From positions 124,001 through 188,000 of the forward strand of contig NZ_JADILU010000004.1 in NCBI RefSeq assembly GCF_015319355.1: a stretch of 64,000 nt of DNA, read 5' to 3'. The notes beneath the pieces were generated by a model. It was not told where the DNA came from. It did not search any database and was given only the letters and a program-made list of their open reading frames with translations. Shown piece after piece: positions 53,149 to 62,607 of this stretch. How positions within the stretch are numbered: the stretch's first letter is position 1; every line of letters begins with the position of its first letter. The stretch is from Psychroserpens luteus. Its GTDB lineage: Bacteria; Bacteroidota; Bacteroidia; Flavobacteriales; Flavobacteriaceae. The translations under genes were made by a program, and so were the position numbers.

Positions 53149-53949
53149 TTATTGTTTAACAAAACGTTTCATTACAACAGATTTTTCCGAAGAAATTTTA
53201 AGAATATACAAACCACTATTCCATCTAGAAATATCAAAAGTAGTTGTTATTGCGTTTATTTTTCTATTTAACACTTTTTTTCCTAATACGTCATAAATTT
53301 CAACAACTGCATTATTATTAAAAGTTCCTAATTCTAAAGTAAAACTATTTTTAGCAGGATTAGGAGATATTTTAAAATCATTAAATTCTAAAGTATCTTC
53401 ACTTAATGTTAAACCTTGCATAGTGATTCCTTTATTATTTATGCCATGCCATTCTAAATCAAAACCTGGATAGCCATATCTAGCCCAAACTAATTCAATA
53501 GATGTTGCAGAAGCAGAGAATGCATAATCCTTTGCTTGACCTGTATTTGTAGCTCTAGTAGCAATAAGAGTTCTAACTCCAGAATTTACGACATTTGAGG
53601 TTATAGACCAATCACGTTCACCTTCAGGATCTTCTGTTGGAGTGATCCCTATAGCATCTTCTCCTGCCTCTTGACCTTGATAACCAAAAGATCTATCTGT
53701 AAGAGTTGTTCCGTCATAAATAACAACATCTCCACTTGAAGTCATGCTTTGAACTCCAAATCCTAAGCCTAACCATCTATCACTTGGTCCAATCATTGTT
53801 AAAGTAACAGTCGTAGAATTTACATCTATCTGTGCAGAATATTCTAATCCAGAAGTATTAGACAATTCCATTAGACCTGTCGTATAGGTCTGACCGAAAG
53901 ACATATTAATATAGAGTAACCAGATTAAGGCTAAAGTAATTTTTTTCAT
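53149..53949 (-). CDS. T9SS cargo protein with DOMON-like domain
   Basis: This 266-residue protein has a signal peptide (ALIWLLYINMSFGQ). Residues about 25-180 resemble a DOMON domain: SAQIDVNSTTVTLTMIGPSD, then RWLGLGFGVQSMTSSGDVVI and RSFGYQ. DOMON domains bind haem or sugars; Met in the SMTSSGDVV segment and His in LEWHGINN are candidate haem ligands. The last 80 residues are a T9SS sorting domain ending KRFVKQ. It follows a periplasmic ankyrin gene by 5 nt in the same operon. Confidence 0.82.
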   Translation of the reverse strand: MKKITLALIWLLYINMSFGQTYTTGLMELSNTSGLEYSAQIDVNSTTVTLTMIGPSDRWLGLGFGVQSMTSSGDVVIYDGTTLTDRSFGYQGQEAGEDAIGITPTEDPEGERDWSITSNVVNSGVRTLIATRATNTGQAKDYAFSASATSIELVWARYGYPGFDLEWHGINNKGITMQGLTLSEDTLEFNDFKISPNPAKNSFTLELGTFNNNAVVEIYDVLGKKVLNRKINAITTTFDISRWNSGLYILKISSEKSVVMKRFVKQ

Positions 53950-53954
53950 AATAA

Positions 53955-54479
53955 TTATTTTTTATTGATAAGGTCAATTATCGATTCGTTACTGGTCATT
54001 GCTGCATAGTTTTTTGCTGAATTCCCTCTATTGTCTTTGAAATCCACATCTGCCTTAGCATCCATGAGTAATTTAATTATTTTTTCATTTCTGAAAATAA
54101 TAGCATAATGCAATGAAGTTGTCCCATTGACATCTGCTAAATTTGGATTGGCATTTAACTCTAACAGACGCTCAACAATTAATGGTCTATTCTTATATAC
54201 AGCAGCCATTAATGGCGTACCATAATCACTGTTACCATCAATATCTTTAACCATAGTTGCTAAAAATAATGCAACCTCTGTATTACCATTATAACATGAT
54301 AATGTTAAAGGGACAAAACCTTTTTCATTTACAACATTGATTGTATCAGAGTTAATTTCCATTAACGCTTTAACGTCATCAATTGTACCAGTACGAGCAA
54401 CATCAAAAATATCTTTTTGAGCAAAAGAAAAAAAGGTTACCAGTAGGCAATTGATTAAACAGAATTGTTTGATTTTCAA
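53955..54479 (-). CDS. Exported ankyrin-repeat protein
   Basis: This 174-residue protein has a signal peptide (INCLLVTFFSFAQ) followed by four to five ankyrin repeats (KGFVPLTLSCYNGNTEVALF, YGTPLMAAVYKNRPLIVERL, NGTTSLHYAIIFRNEKIIKL, RGNSAKNYAAMTSNESIIDL). It is a periplasmic protein-binding scaffold. It lies 5 nt upstream of the DOMON T9SS gene, so the two are co-transcribed. In other bacteria exported ankyrin proteins support peroxide-handling enzymes, which would fit a haem-binding DOMON partner, but this is inference. Confidence 0.88.
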   Translation of the reverse strand: MKIKQFCLINCLLVTFFSFAQKDIFDVARTGTIDDVKALMEINSDTINVVNEKGFVPLTLSCYNGNTEVALFLATMVKDIDGNSDYGTPLMAAVYKNRPLIVERLLELNANPNLADVNGTTSLHYAIIFRNEKIIKLLMDAKADVDFKDNRGNSAKNYAAMTSNESIIDLINKK

Positions 54480-54557
54480 AATTATAGGTTATCAGAAATG
54501 TTTTGCAATTTAATAAATTAAAAAGGTTTTTGAAGAGTCGTTCAACGAATAAATAGG

Positions 54558-57410
54558 TTATTTACTCAAATACATCTTACGTCTTGAGTACAAATTATAA
54601 AACTCATCATCCTTTAAACTATCAATAAATAAGATACTTTCTCCAGTACTTTTCATTTCTGGTCCCAGTTTTTTATTCACATTTGGGAATTTATTAAACG
54701 AGAATACTGGTTGCTTAATCGCATAACCTTCTAATTGCGGATTGAAATCAAAATCGGTTACTTTCTTTTCGCCTAACATGACCTTAGTTGCATAATTCAC
54801 ATAAGGTTCTCCATACGCTTTAGAAATAAATGGAACTGTACGTGATGCTCTAGGATTGGCTTCAATGATATATACAATATCATCTTTAATAGCAAATTGT
54901 ATATTTATTAAACCAACTGTGTTTAGTGCTAGTGCAATCTTTTTTGTATGATCTTTAATTTGTTGCATTACAAACTCACCTAAATTAAAAGGAGGCAAGG
55001 TTGCATTACTATCTCCAGAGTGGATTCCGCAAGGTTCAATATGCTCCATAATACCAATGATGTACACATTTTCACCATCACAAATAGCATCAGCTTCAGC
55101 TTCTATCGCTCCATCAAGATAATGATCTAAGAGTAATTGATTTCCTGGCATTCTTCTCAATAAATCAACAACGTGCTCTTCTAGCTCTTGTTTGTTAATT
55201 ACAATTTTCATCCCTTGACCGCCAAGAACGTAAGATGGTCTCACCAATATTGGAAAGTCTAAAACATCTGCAATTGCTGCAGCTTCATCTGCTGTAGTAG
55301 CGATATCAAATTCAGGATAAGGAATATTATTTTCCTTTAAAAGATTAGAGAACAATCCTCTATCTTCAGCTAAATCAAGAGATTGATAAGTTGTACCAAT
55401 AATTTTTATTCCGTAGCGATCTAATTTTTCAGCTAACTTTAAAGCAGTTTGTCCACCTAATTGAACAATGACACCTTCTGGCTTTTCATGACGAATAATG
55501 TCATAGATATGTTCCCAGAAAACAGGCTCGAAATATAATTTATCTGCAATATCGAAATCTGTAGAAACAGTTTCAGGATTACAATTGATCATAATGGTTT
55601 CGTAGCCACATTCCGCAGCTGCTAAAACACCATGTACACAACAGTAATCAAATTCTATACCTTGACCAATTCTGTTTGGTCCAGATCCTAAAACGATAAT
55701 TTTCTTTTTATCTGAAACAACGCTTTCGTTGGCTGGAAATATTTTTCCTTCGGAAGTTTCCACTTCATTTTCAAACGTAGAATAGTAATATGGCGTTTGC
55801 GCTTTAAATTCCGCAGCACACGTATCTACTAATTTATATACACGATTGATTTTTAATTCGTCACGTTTATTATATACTTGACTTTCTAAGCATTTAAGCA
55901 TATGAGCAATTTGTCTGTCTCCATAACCTTTCTGCTTAGCTTCTAATAATAAATCACGATCAATAGTATCTATTGTAAATGTTGAAATCTCTATTTCTAA
56001 TTGATGTAGTTCTTCATATTGCTTTAAGAACCACATGTCAATTTTAGTGATTTCATGAATTCTACTCAACGGAATCCCCATTTGAATCGCATCATAAATA
56101 GCAAACACACGATCCCAACTTGCAAACGTGAGTTTATCTATAATTTGCTGATAATCTCTATATCCTTTTCCATCTGCTCCTAAACCATTACGTTTTATTT
56201 CGAGTGATTGTGTTGCTTTGTGCAACGCTTCTTGAAATGAACGACCAATTGCCATCACCTCACCTACAGATTTCATTTGTAATCCTAAAGTTCTATCTGA
56301 TCCTTCGAATTTATCAAAATTCCAACGTGGAATTTTCACAACAACATAATCTAAAGTAGGTTCAAATAATGCAGATGTAGAACCTGTTATTTGATTATTT
56401 AGCTCATCTAGCGTGTAACCTATTGCTAACTTTGAAGCTATTTTTGCAATTGGATAACCCGTTGCTTTACTTGCTAATGCAGAAGAACGCGATACACGTG
56501 GATTGATTTCAATAGCAATTATATCTTCTTTTTCATCAGGACTTACAGCAAACTGAACATTACAACCACCAGCAAAATCACCAATACTTCGCATCATATG
56601 GATTGCCATATCACGCATTTTTTGAAATGTTTTATCAGACAAGGTCATTGCTGGAGCGACAGTAATTGAATCCCCTGTATGAATTCCCATAGGATCCATA
56701 TTTTCTATTGTGCAAATAATAACAACGTTATCATTAGAGTCACGCAATAGCTCTAATTCATATTCTTTCCAACCAATTAAGGCCTTATCAATCATAACTT
56801 CGTGAATTGGAGAGACCTCTAAACCACGAGTTAATAATTCATCAAAATCTTCTTCTTTATAAACAATAGCTGCTCCATCACCACCTAAAGTAAAGGACGC
56901 TCTAATCACTAAAGGAAAACCGAACTCCTGAGCGATTTCTTTTCCTTTTAAATAAGACGTAGCTGTTGCTTGAGGTGCCATTGGAATACCAATTTTAAGC
57001 ATGAGCTCTCTAAATTTCTCTCTATCTTCTGTAATATTAATGGCGTCAATATCTACACCAATTATATCGACGTCAAAATCTTTCCAAATTCCTTTTTCAT
57101 CTGCTTCTATACAAAGATTTAACGCAGTTTGACCACCCATTGTTGGTAAAACAGCATCAATATGAGGATGCTCTTTTAATATTTTAATGATAGACTTTGT
57201 AGTTAATGGCAACAGATATACATGATCTGCCATTGTAGGATCTGTCATAATAGTTGCTGGATTAGAATTGATAAGTATCGTTTCAATTCCGTCTTCGCGA
57301 AGTGAGCGAAGCGCTTGTGTTCCAGAATAATCAAATTCGCAGGCTTGACCAATAACAATAGGTCCTGAGCCAATAATAAGGATAGATTTTAATTTGTCGT
57401 TCTTTGGCAT
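54558..57410 (-). CDS. carB: Carbamoyl-phosphate synthase large subunit
   Basis: This 950-residue protein makes carbamoyl phosphate from bicarbonate, ATP and glutamine-derived ammonia for arginine and pyrimidines. It has two ATP-grasp halves. The first starts LIIGSGPIVIGQACEFDYSG and contains TLGGDGAAIVY; the second starts IIVLGSGPNRIGQGIEFDYC and contains RPSYVLGGQGM. The C-terminal allosteric MGS domain of classical CarB (about 1070 residues) is missing; this length is usual for Bacteroidota. The carA gene is not adjacent. Confidence 0.95.
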   Translation of the reverse strand: MPKNDKLKSILIIGSGPIVIGQACEFDYSGTQALRSLREDGIETILINSNPATIMTDPTMADHVYLLPLTTKSIIKILKEHPHIDAVLPTMGGQTALNLCIEADEKGIWKDFDVDIIGVDIDAINITEDREKFRELMLKIGIPMAPQATATSYLKGKEIAQEFGFPLVIRASFTLGGDGAAIVYKEEDFDELLTRGLEVSPIHEVMIDKALIGWKEYELELLRDSNDNVVIICTIENMDPMGIHTGDSITVAPAMTLSDKTFQKMRDMAIHMMRSIGDFAGGCNVQFAVSPDEKEDIIAIEINPRVSRSSALASKATGYPIAKIASKLAIGYTLDELNNQITGSTSALFEPTLDYVVVKIPRWNFDKFEGSDRTLGLQMKSVGEVMAIGRSFQEALHKATQSLEIKRNGLGADGKGYRDYQQIIDKLTFASWDRVFAIYDAIQMGIPLSRIHEITKIDMWFLKQYEELHQLEIEISTFTIDTIDRDLLLEAKQKGYGDRQIAHMLKCLESQVYNKRDELKINRVYKLVDTCAAEFKAQTPYYYSTFENEVETSEGKIFPANESVVSDKKKIIVLGSGPNRIGQGIEFDYCCVHGVLAAAECGYETIMINCNPETVSTDFDIADKLYFEPVFWEHIYDIIRHEKPEGVIVQLGGQTALKLAEKLDRYGIKIIGTTYQSLDLAEDRGLFSNLLKENNIPYPEFDIATTADEAAAIADVLDFPILVRPSYVLGGQGMKIVINKQELEEHVVDLLRRMPGNQLLLDHYLDGAIEAEADAICDGENVYIIGIMEHIEPCGIHSGDSNATLPPFNLGEFVMQQIKDHTKKIALALNTVGLINIQFAIKDDIVYIIEANPRASRTVPFISKAYGEPYVNYATKVMLGEKKVTDFDFNPQLEGYAIKQPVFSFNKFPNVNKKLGPEMKSTGESILFIDSLKDDEFYNLYSRRKMYLSK

Positions 57411-57453
57411 TTTAATGTTTTTAAGAATTCAAAAATAGGTAACATTTAGGTAC

Positions 57454-57485
57454 AAAAAAAGGCGTTACACCTAAGTAACACCTTT
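57454..57485 (-). terminator. rpmH terminator
   Basis: On the minus strand AAAGGTGTTAC and GTAACGCCTTT pair (one G-T) around a 6-nt loop and run into seven T's. It lies 24 nt after the rpmH stop and separates rpmH from carB. Confidence 0.85.
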
Positions 57486-57508
57486 ATTATATTAACAATT
57501 GTTAATCA

Positions 57509-57670
57509 TTATCTTTTATGTCTAGTTTCAGTTGATACAGACAATTTCTTTCTTCCTTTAGCTCTTCTACGTGCTAAAACTTTTCTTCCGTTTACAGAAG
57601 CCATTCTTTCTCTAAAACCGTGTTTATTTCTTCTCTTTCTTTTTGACGGTTGAAACGTTCTTTTTGGCAT
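57509..57670 (-). CDS. rpmH: 50S ribosomal protein L34
   Basis: A 53-residue frame reads [19 protein letters not shown], then [20 protein letters not shown] and RKKLSVS with a short HKR tail. This is the complete L34 sequence, a basic protein of the large ribosomal subunit. It is a single-gene unit between a consensus promoter and a strong terminator. In many bacteria rpmH neighbours dnaA or rnpA; here neither is in view. Confidence 0.97.
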   Translation of the reverse strand: MPKRTFQPSKRKRRNKHGFRERMASVNGRKVLARRRAKGRKKLSVSTETRHKR

Positions 57671-57735
57671 TGTCGTATTTTTTTAAAAAACTTATATTCT
57701 TTTTTTTTCGTTTTGAACTATTCTCAAAACTGCGT

Positions 57736-57767
57736 GCAAATATACAAAGAGTTTTTACTTTGCCAAA
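57736..57767 (-). promoter_or_regulatory. rpmH promoter
   Basis: On the minus strand TTTG (57764-57767), 19 nt and TATATTTG followed by C (57736-57744) match the Bacteroidota housekeeping promoter TTTG-N19-TAnnTTTG exactly. A leader of about 60 nt precedes the rpmH ATG. Confidence 0.8.
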
Positions 57768-57868
57768 CCTAAAATTAAAAATATTTCATGTTAAATATAA
57801 CAATACTATAACTAGCTACAAATTGACAAAAAATTAGTTTCTTTGTAAATTGAAAATTAATAACAAAA

Positions 57869-58768
57869 ATGAAACCCTTTTTTACAACAATTCTCGTTGC
57901 ATTTATTGCGACAACAAGCCTAATAAGCGCTCAAACTAGCTTAGTCTATAATTTAAAGGTTGGTGATCAATTTAAAGTGAGTCAAGTTGCTAATCAAGAC
58001 ATTGTTCAAGACATGAATGGTAAAAAACATGAAATGAAAAATCTATTGGAAGGTGATTTTACATTTATTGTTGAGGAGATCAATGATAGTTTATATGGTT
58101 TAAAATTTAAATTTGATCGATTTAAAATGGTGTCTTCATCAAATCTAATTGGAGAAATAATGAATATCAATACAAATGATAGTATTGCAGATGATGATAT
58201 TGAAGGAAAAATTTTCGCACAATTGGTTACTGTAGATTTAGGAATGAAGATGTATAAAAATGGTAAGATTAAATCTATTAAAGGTTCTAATGCATTAATT
58301 TCTAAAATGGTAAATGCTGTTGGTGATATAGATGAGTTTACAAAAGAGGTCATGAAAGAATCTATGAAAAGTGAGTTTAGCAATGAAAGTCTTTCTAAAA
58401 GCTTTGAACAAATGACTTACATATATCCTAACCACGCTGTTAACATTGGTGACACTTGGGAAAACAATTTTGAAGGGGATTTATCCTCAAAAAACACTTG
58501 GACTCTAGAAAGCATAACTAATGATGATATCGTTATAACTGGAAAAAGCAGTGTCATTTTCAATAATACAGATGTTGATGTTGCAATGAATCTTACTGGA
58601 GATATGACCTCCAATATCATTACATCAAAAAAAACTGGCTTTGTAAAAACAATGACTACGACGTCTACAGTTAACGGTAATTCAATCATGCACAAAATGA
58701 ATGATTTAAAAGTACCAACGTCAATTATATCTAATGTTACATATAAAATAGAAAAACATGTTCAATAA
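57869..58768 (+). CDS. DUF6263-like secreted protein
   Basis: This 299-residue protein has a signal peptide (LVAFIATTSLISAQ) and a body beginning YNLKVGDQFKVSQVANQDIV. It continues through IYPNHAVNIGDTWENNFEGD and TSKKTGFVKTMTTTSTVNGN, typical of the uncharacterised DUF6263 type in Flavobacteria. It is probably periplasmic or surface-located. The next gene overlaps its end by 11 nt, so they form an operon. Confidence 0.7.
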   Translation: MKPFFTTILVAFIATTSLISAQTSLVYNLKVGDQFKVSQVANQDIVQDMNGKKHEMKNLLEGDFTFIVEEINDSLYGLKFKFDRFKMVSSSNLIGEIMNINTNDSIADDDIEGKIFAQLVTVDLGMKMYKNGKIKSIKGSNALISKMVNAVGDIDEFTKEVMKESMKSEFSNESLSKSFEQMTYIYPNHAVNIGDTWENNFEGDLSSKNTWTLESITNDDIVITGKSSVIFNNTDVDVAMNLTGDMTSNIITSKKTGFVKTMTTTSTVNGNSIMHKMNDLKVPTSIISNVTYKIEKHVQ

Positions 58769-59318
58769 AAATATCAAATTAGTTATAGCTGGATTAATTA
58801 TTGCCTATGCTATTTATCAATTTATCGAAGGTTACATTGGTAATGGTATAATGTACATTTTATTATCACTAATTTTTATATTCTTTTACTTTAAGAACGA
58901 ATTTATTCTACTCGCTTTTTTAAAACTTAGAAAACAAGATTTTGAAGGTGCTAAAAGCTGGTTAAATAAAATTAAAAATCCTTCTGGTGCTCTTATTAAA
59001 AAACAAGAAGGTTACTACAACTACCTTCATGGTGTTATGGTATCTCAATCTAATATGAGCGAAGCCGAAAAGTACTTCAAAAAAGCATTAGACCTTGGTC
59101 TTTCTATGGATCATGATGTGGCTATGGCTAAATTAAACTTGGCTGGTATTGCTTTTAGTAAACGAAGAGTAATAGAAGCTAAACAGCTTTTAAATGAAGC
59201 TCAAAAATTAGACAAAAGAGGGATTTTAACAGAGCAAATTAAGATGATGAAAGATGGGATGAAAAAATCTCAAGGTCCTAAACAACATTATGGTAATCGT
59301 AATATGAGAAGACGTTAA
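58758..59318 (+). CDS. Membrane-anchored TPR protein
   Basis: This 186-residue protein has two N-terminal transmembrane segments (IKLVIAGLIIAYAIYQFIEG and IMYILLSLIFIFFYF) and a C-terminal region with two to three TPR-like units (EGYYNYLHGVMVSQSNMSEA then EKYFKKALDLG; KLNLAGIAFSKRRVIEAKQL). The tail is basic (GNRNMRRR). It is coupled to the preceding DUF6263-like gene by an 11-nt overlap. A role as an inner-membrane scaffold is plausible. Confidence 0.75.
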   Translation: MFNKNIKLVIAGLIIAYAIYQFIEGYIGNGIMYILLSLIFIFFYFKNEFILLAFLKLRKQDFEGAKSWLNKIKNPSGALIKKQEGYYNYLHGVMVSQSNMSEAEKYFKKALDLGLSMDHDVAMAKLNLAGIAFSKRRVIEAKQLLNEAQKLDKRGILTEQIKMMKDGMKKSQGPKQHYGNRNMRRR

Positions 59319-59335
59319 TAACTAGCTATTAACGT
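59312..59335 (+). terminator. Inverted repeat at the end of the TPR gene
   Basis: ACGTTAATA and TATTAACGT form a perfect 9-bp stem around a 6-nt loop; the stop codon of the TPR gene lies in the left arm. A short TCCTTTTAT follows, so termination is possible but weak. Confidence 0.45.
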
Positions 59336-59463
59336 TCCTTTTATCGGTTTATTGCTCAATAAATATTCACTTCTCTAGTAAATCTAGCCTTTCAACGAGT
59401 TTTTAAACTCTACTCCACTATTACATCTACATTTGTAATTAATTAAACAACAAATAATTAGAC

Positions 59464-60150
59464 ATGAAAGTATATATTACTATACTTATGTTAGGTTGTA
59501 TGTTTTTAGTGTTCCCTCAACAACAAAAAACCTACTTTGATTCCCAAATCACCCAACACTTAAAAGCTTACAAAGCTAAGTCCGAAATTGCTTTACAACA
59601 TGGCGATAAGGAACAAGCTGAGTTTCTTTTTGATTCGCTTTTTGAAAATCATTTAAAATTTAGTCATCTTAGAGATTTTTCTCTAAATAAAGTTAAAGGC
59701 GGTACTTTAAAAACATCATCTATTGGCAAACCTTTTCTATTAATTACTAAATCATCTTGGGAACAAATTAAAGATGAAGAAATTAATGAAATTAATAGAA
59801 TGTCTAAAATGTATAAAGGACAAATTGAGATCATTGTTTTATTTTGGGATTCAAAAGAAAAAGCAAAACTACATTCTAAGGATTATAATTCTAACGTTAT
59901 TATTACTTATGTAGATGAGCGTGATAATAATGCAAATCACATTATTAAACCATTTAAGCACTCATTTGGAGCTCCTGCATGTTTCTTTTTTTCCGAAGAA
60001 AAACAGTTATTGAAAATTGATAAAAAGTTTACAATATCTAATGAAAGCAGTAGGTCTGAAGTCGCATTTAATGCCATTCATGAAAAAATTAAGTGGATGC
60101 TTTTTAGTGACGAACCAACTAACGAAGATATAATAACTACCTTAAAATAA
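59464..60150 (+). CDS. Thioredoxin-like protein without the catalytic cysteines
   Basis: This 228-residue protein has a signal sequence (ITILMLGCMFLVFPQQ) and a TlpA/redoxin-like fold. GGTLKTSSIGKPFLLITKSS holds the strand before the active site, but the position of CxxC reads SSWEQIKDEE. HSFGAPACFFFSEEKQLLKI matches the cis-Pro strand. Only a lone Cys remains near that strand. It is probably not an oxidoreductase but could bind a partner. It is convergent with cls; the two stops are adjacent. Confidence 0.65.
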   Translation: MKVYITILMLGCMFLVFPQQQKTYFDSQITQHLKAYKAKSEIALQHGDKEQAEFLFDSLFENHLKFSHLRDFSLNKVKGGTLKTSSIGKPFLLITKSSWEQIKDEEINEINRMSKMYKGQIEIIVLFWDSKEKAKLHSKDYNSNVIITYVDERDNNANHIIKPFKHSFGAPACFFFSEEKQLLKIDKKFTISNESSRSEVAFNAIHEKIKWMLFSDEPTNEDIITTLK

Positions 60151-61605
60151 TTATAATAATGGAGCCCAAAGCCTACTAAAAGATTCTTTTAATTTATTAA
60201 TTTTAGGTCTAGACTTCCATCGTTCAAAATCAATAATTTCACAATCTGTAATATCTTTTTTAAACTGATCTTTTAGAATTTTACTTTCTTCGGAATCATA
60301 GATCAACGCATTAATTTCGAAATTAATATTGAAACTTCTGTTATCTAAATTACAAGTTCCTATTGTTGCGAATATATCATCTACAACCATTGTTTTTGCA
60401 TGAACAAAACCTTTATAATAGAGATAGACCTCAACTCCTGCTTCTAATAATGGTTCTAAAAATGAATTTGCTGCACTCTCAGCCACCCAACTATCAGAAC
60501 GCTTAGGGATTATCAATTTCACATCAACACCTATCTTAGCTGCAATTTGCAAAGCAGTAATCACTTGATCGTTTGGAATAAAATAAGGTGTTGTAATGTA
60601 AATGTATTGTTCTGCATTATTGATAGCTGTTAATATCGCTTCCATAATGTTTGCCCAATCTGTATCTGGTCCACTCGCTGCAATTTGTATGGCTACGTCC
60701 TTTTTACAATCTGTTTTTGGAAAATAACTTTGCTTTACTTCAATTGTTTTTTCTGTTACAAAATCCCAAGTCGTTAAAAAGTGAAATTGAAGTACTTTAA
60801 CTGCTTCTCCATAAATTCGAAGGTGTGTGTCCCTCCAATAGAGCTCTGAATCTTTTGTATTGACATAATTATCTGAAACGTTTATACCTCCTACATAGCC
60901 TATTTCCCCATCAATAATAGCAATTTTCCTATGATTTCTATAATTAGATTTACCCGTTAGACTAGAAAAAACAACTGGCATAAATGGAAAATGATTAACA
61001 CCACTCTCATTTAATTGACTTTTCATTTTAGAAGATAATTTACTACCAACATCATCATAAGTCATTTTCACTTCAATCCCTTCCCTTGCTTTTTCACATA
61101 TAATATTCAAAAGTTTTGTACCAATAACATCATCTTTAATGATGTAGTACTCTAGATGGATATGGTTCTTAGCATTCTGTAAATCTTTGAGTAAGCGCTC
61201 AAATTTAACTTCTCCATTAAATAAGATATCCACTTCATTACGAATCGTCAAGGGAGACTGTTCACTAGCTTTTAGGAGTTTAATAAGTTTAATCTTATCA
61301 TCTAATTTTTTATTTAAAACAGCTAAATCTTGTTCTTCAGATTTTAATTTCTCTCCAACAGATTGGATAACCTTTGAATTGATAATGTGCTTTCTATTAA
61401 AAATTTTGGTTTTTCGATATTGTTGACCAAATAGATAATATATGACTAACCCAAAAAAAGGAAACAGTGCCAATATAATAATATATGACACTGTTTTAGT
61501 TGGATTAATATTTTTTAAAAGAACAGTAATAATTGCAGAAATTGCCAACAAATAATTGACAATTATTAAAATAAAAAAATAGTGCTCTTTTAAAAAATCA
61601 ATCAT
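60151..61605 (-). CDS. cls: Cardiolipin synthase
   Basis: This 484-residue phospholipase D-superfamily enzyme has two N-terminal transmembrane helices (FFILIIVNYLLAISAIITVL and VSYIIILALFPFFGLVIYYL) and two HKD motifs, HRKIAIIDGEIGYVGG and HAKTMVVDDIFATIGTCNLD. It condenses two phosphatidylglycerols to cardiolipin and glycerol at the inner membrane. Its start overlaps the stop of the lytic transglycosylase gene by 1 nt, so the genes are translationally coupled. Confidence 0.95.
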   Translation of the reverse strand: MIDFLKEHYFFILIIVNYLLAISAIITVLLKNINPTKTVSYIIILALFPFFGLVIYYLFGQQYRKTKIFNRKHIINSKVIQSVGEKLKSEEQDLAVLNKKLDDKIKLIKLLKASEQSPLTIRNEVDILFNGEVKFERLLKDLQNAKNHIHLEYYIIKDDVIGTKLLNIICEKAREGIEVKMTYDDVGSKLSSKMKSQLNESGVNHFPFMPVVFSSLTGKSNYRNHRKIAIIDGEIGYVGGINVSDNYVNTKDSELYWRDTHLRIYGEAVKVLQFHFLTTWDFVTEKTIEVKQSYFPKTDCKKDVAIQIAASGPDTDWANIMEAILTAINNAEQYIYITTPYFIPNDQVITALQIAAKIGVDVKLIIPKRSDSWVAESAANSFLEPLLEAGVEVYLYYKGFVHAKTMVVDDIFATIGTCNLDNRSFNINFEINALIYDSEESKILKDQFKKDITDCEIIDFERWKSRPKINKLKESFSRLWAPLL

Positions 61606-62561
61606 TAAGGTTTCGTTGAATAATATCCTTCTTTAGGAATTTCTATTATATATTTTTTTCTTGATGAATTATTAAGTTTTGGTTCTCTCAACCAAGGGTT
61701 ATGAATTTTTAGTATTTTATAATTTATCCCATAACGCTGTGCAAACTTTGTAAAGTCTGTAACTGCTGTATCAACTTCAACTTTATAGGTTGGAATTGGC
61801 TTATACAAATCTTGGTTCGTAAAGTTAAAGCCATATTTTTTTGGATGACTTAAAATCTCTTTCAAAGCAACTATTCTAAATAAATAACGTCCTGTTTCTT
61901 CCCCTAATAGTAAATCATAATAACCTTTTACATCTTGATCTCTTAAACGATTAGAAACTCCAGCGTTTCCTGCATTATATGCTGCTGCTGCAAGTGTCCA
62001 AGATCCTAAATTCTCTTTAGATTTCAATAAATATTTACAAGCCACCTCAGTTGCCATTTCCAAATGATAACGTTCATCTACATTTGAATTAACTTCTAAT
62101 CCATTTTCTCTTCCTGTTGCTGGCATAATTTGCCAAACACCTCTTGCTCCTGCTGGAGACACTGCATTTGTTAATCCGCTTTCAATTACTGCTAAATATT
62201 TAAAATCTTCTGGAATACCATGTTTCTTCAAAATAGGCTCAATGATAGGGAAGTACTTTTCGGCACGCTTAAACATTAATAAACCGTTAGATTGCCAATA
62301 AGTGTTTACTAACAATTCTCTATCCATACGTTCTAAAATATCTGGATTTTCTAAAGGCATAGCTTCTCCTGCAAAATCTAAATGATCTGGAACCGATATG
62401 GCATACACATTATAATCATTTATCATTTTTGGTGTTTCAACAACTTCTTTATCTGAAACGGTCTTACCGGAATCTGTTTCATCAGACTGAACCGTAAAAA
62501 TAAATAGCCCAGACACACATACTAACCCTATTGCTGCTAAAATATTTTTAATTATTGTCAT
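61605..62561 (-). CDS. Lytic murein transglycosylase (GH23, MltD-like)
   Basis: This 318-residue protein has an N-terminal signal-anchor (ILAAIGLVCVSGLFIFTV) and a Slt-type GH23 domain. The catalytic Glu is in YLAVIESGLTNAVSPAGARG, followed by VWQIMPATGRENGL and AAAAYNAGNAGV. The C-terminal segment (FAQRYGINYKILKIHNPWLR) looks like a degenerate LysM-type binding part. It cleaves the peptidoglycan glycan chain with 1,6-anhydro product formation. It is co-transcribed with cls. Confidence 0.92.
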   Translation of the reverse strand: MTIIKNILAAIGLVCVSGLFIFTVQSDETDSGKTVSDKEVVETPKMINDYNVYAISVPDHLDFAGEAMPLENPDILERMDRELLVNTYWQSNGLLMFKRAEKYFPIIEPILKKHGIPEDFKYLAVIESGLTNAVSPAGARGVWQIMPATGRENGLEVNSNVDERYHLEMATEVACKYLLKSKENLGSWTLAAAAYNAGNAGVSNRLRDQDVKGYYDLLLGEETGRYLFRIVALKEILSHPKKYGFNFTNQDLYKPIPTYKVEVDTAVTDFTKFAQRYGINYKILKIHNPWLREPKLNNSSRKKYIIEIPKEGYYSTKP

Positions 62562-62607
62562 AATTCTTTTTTTTATAAATGTATTAAATTTTGCGTTCGC
62601 TTTTAAA

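Noticed and set aside
57643-57837. 64-codon plus-strand frame over the rpmH promoter
   Set aside because: It covers the consensus promoter and start of rpmH on the other strand and is Phe/Lys-rich from AT-rich DNA.
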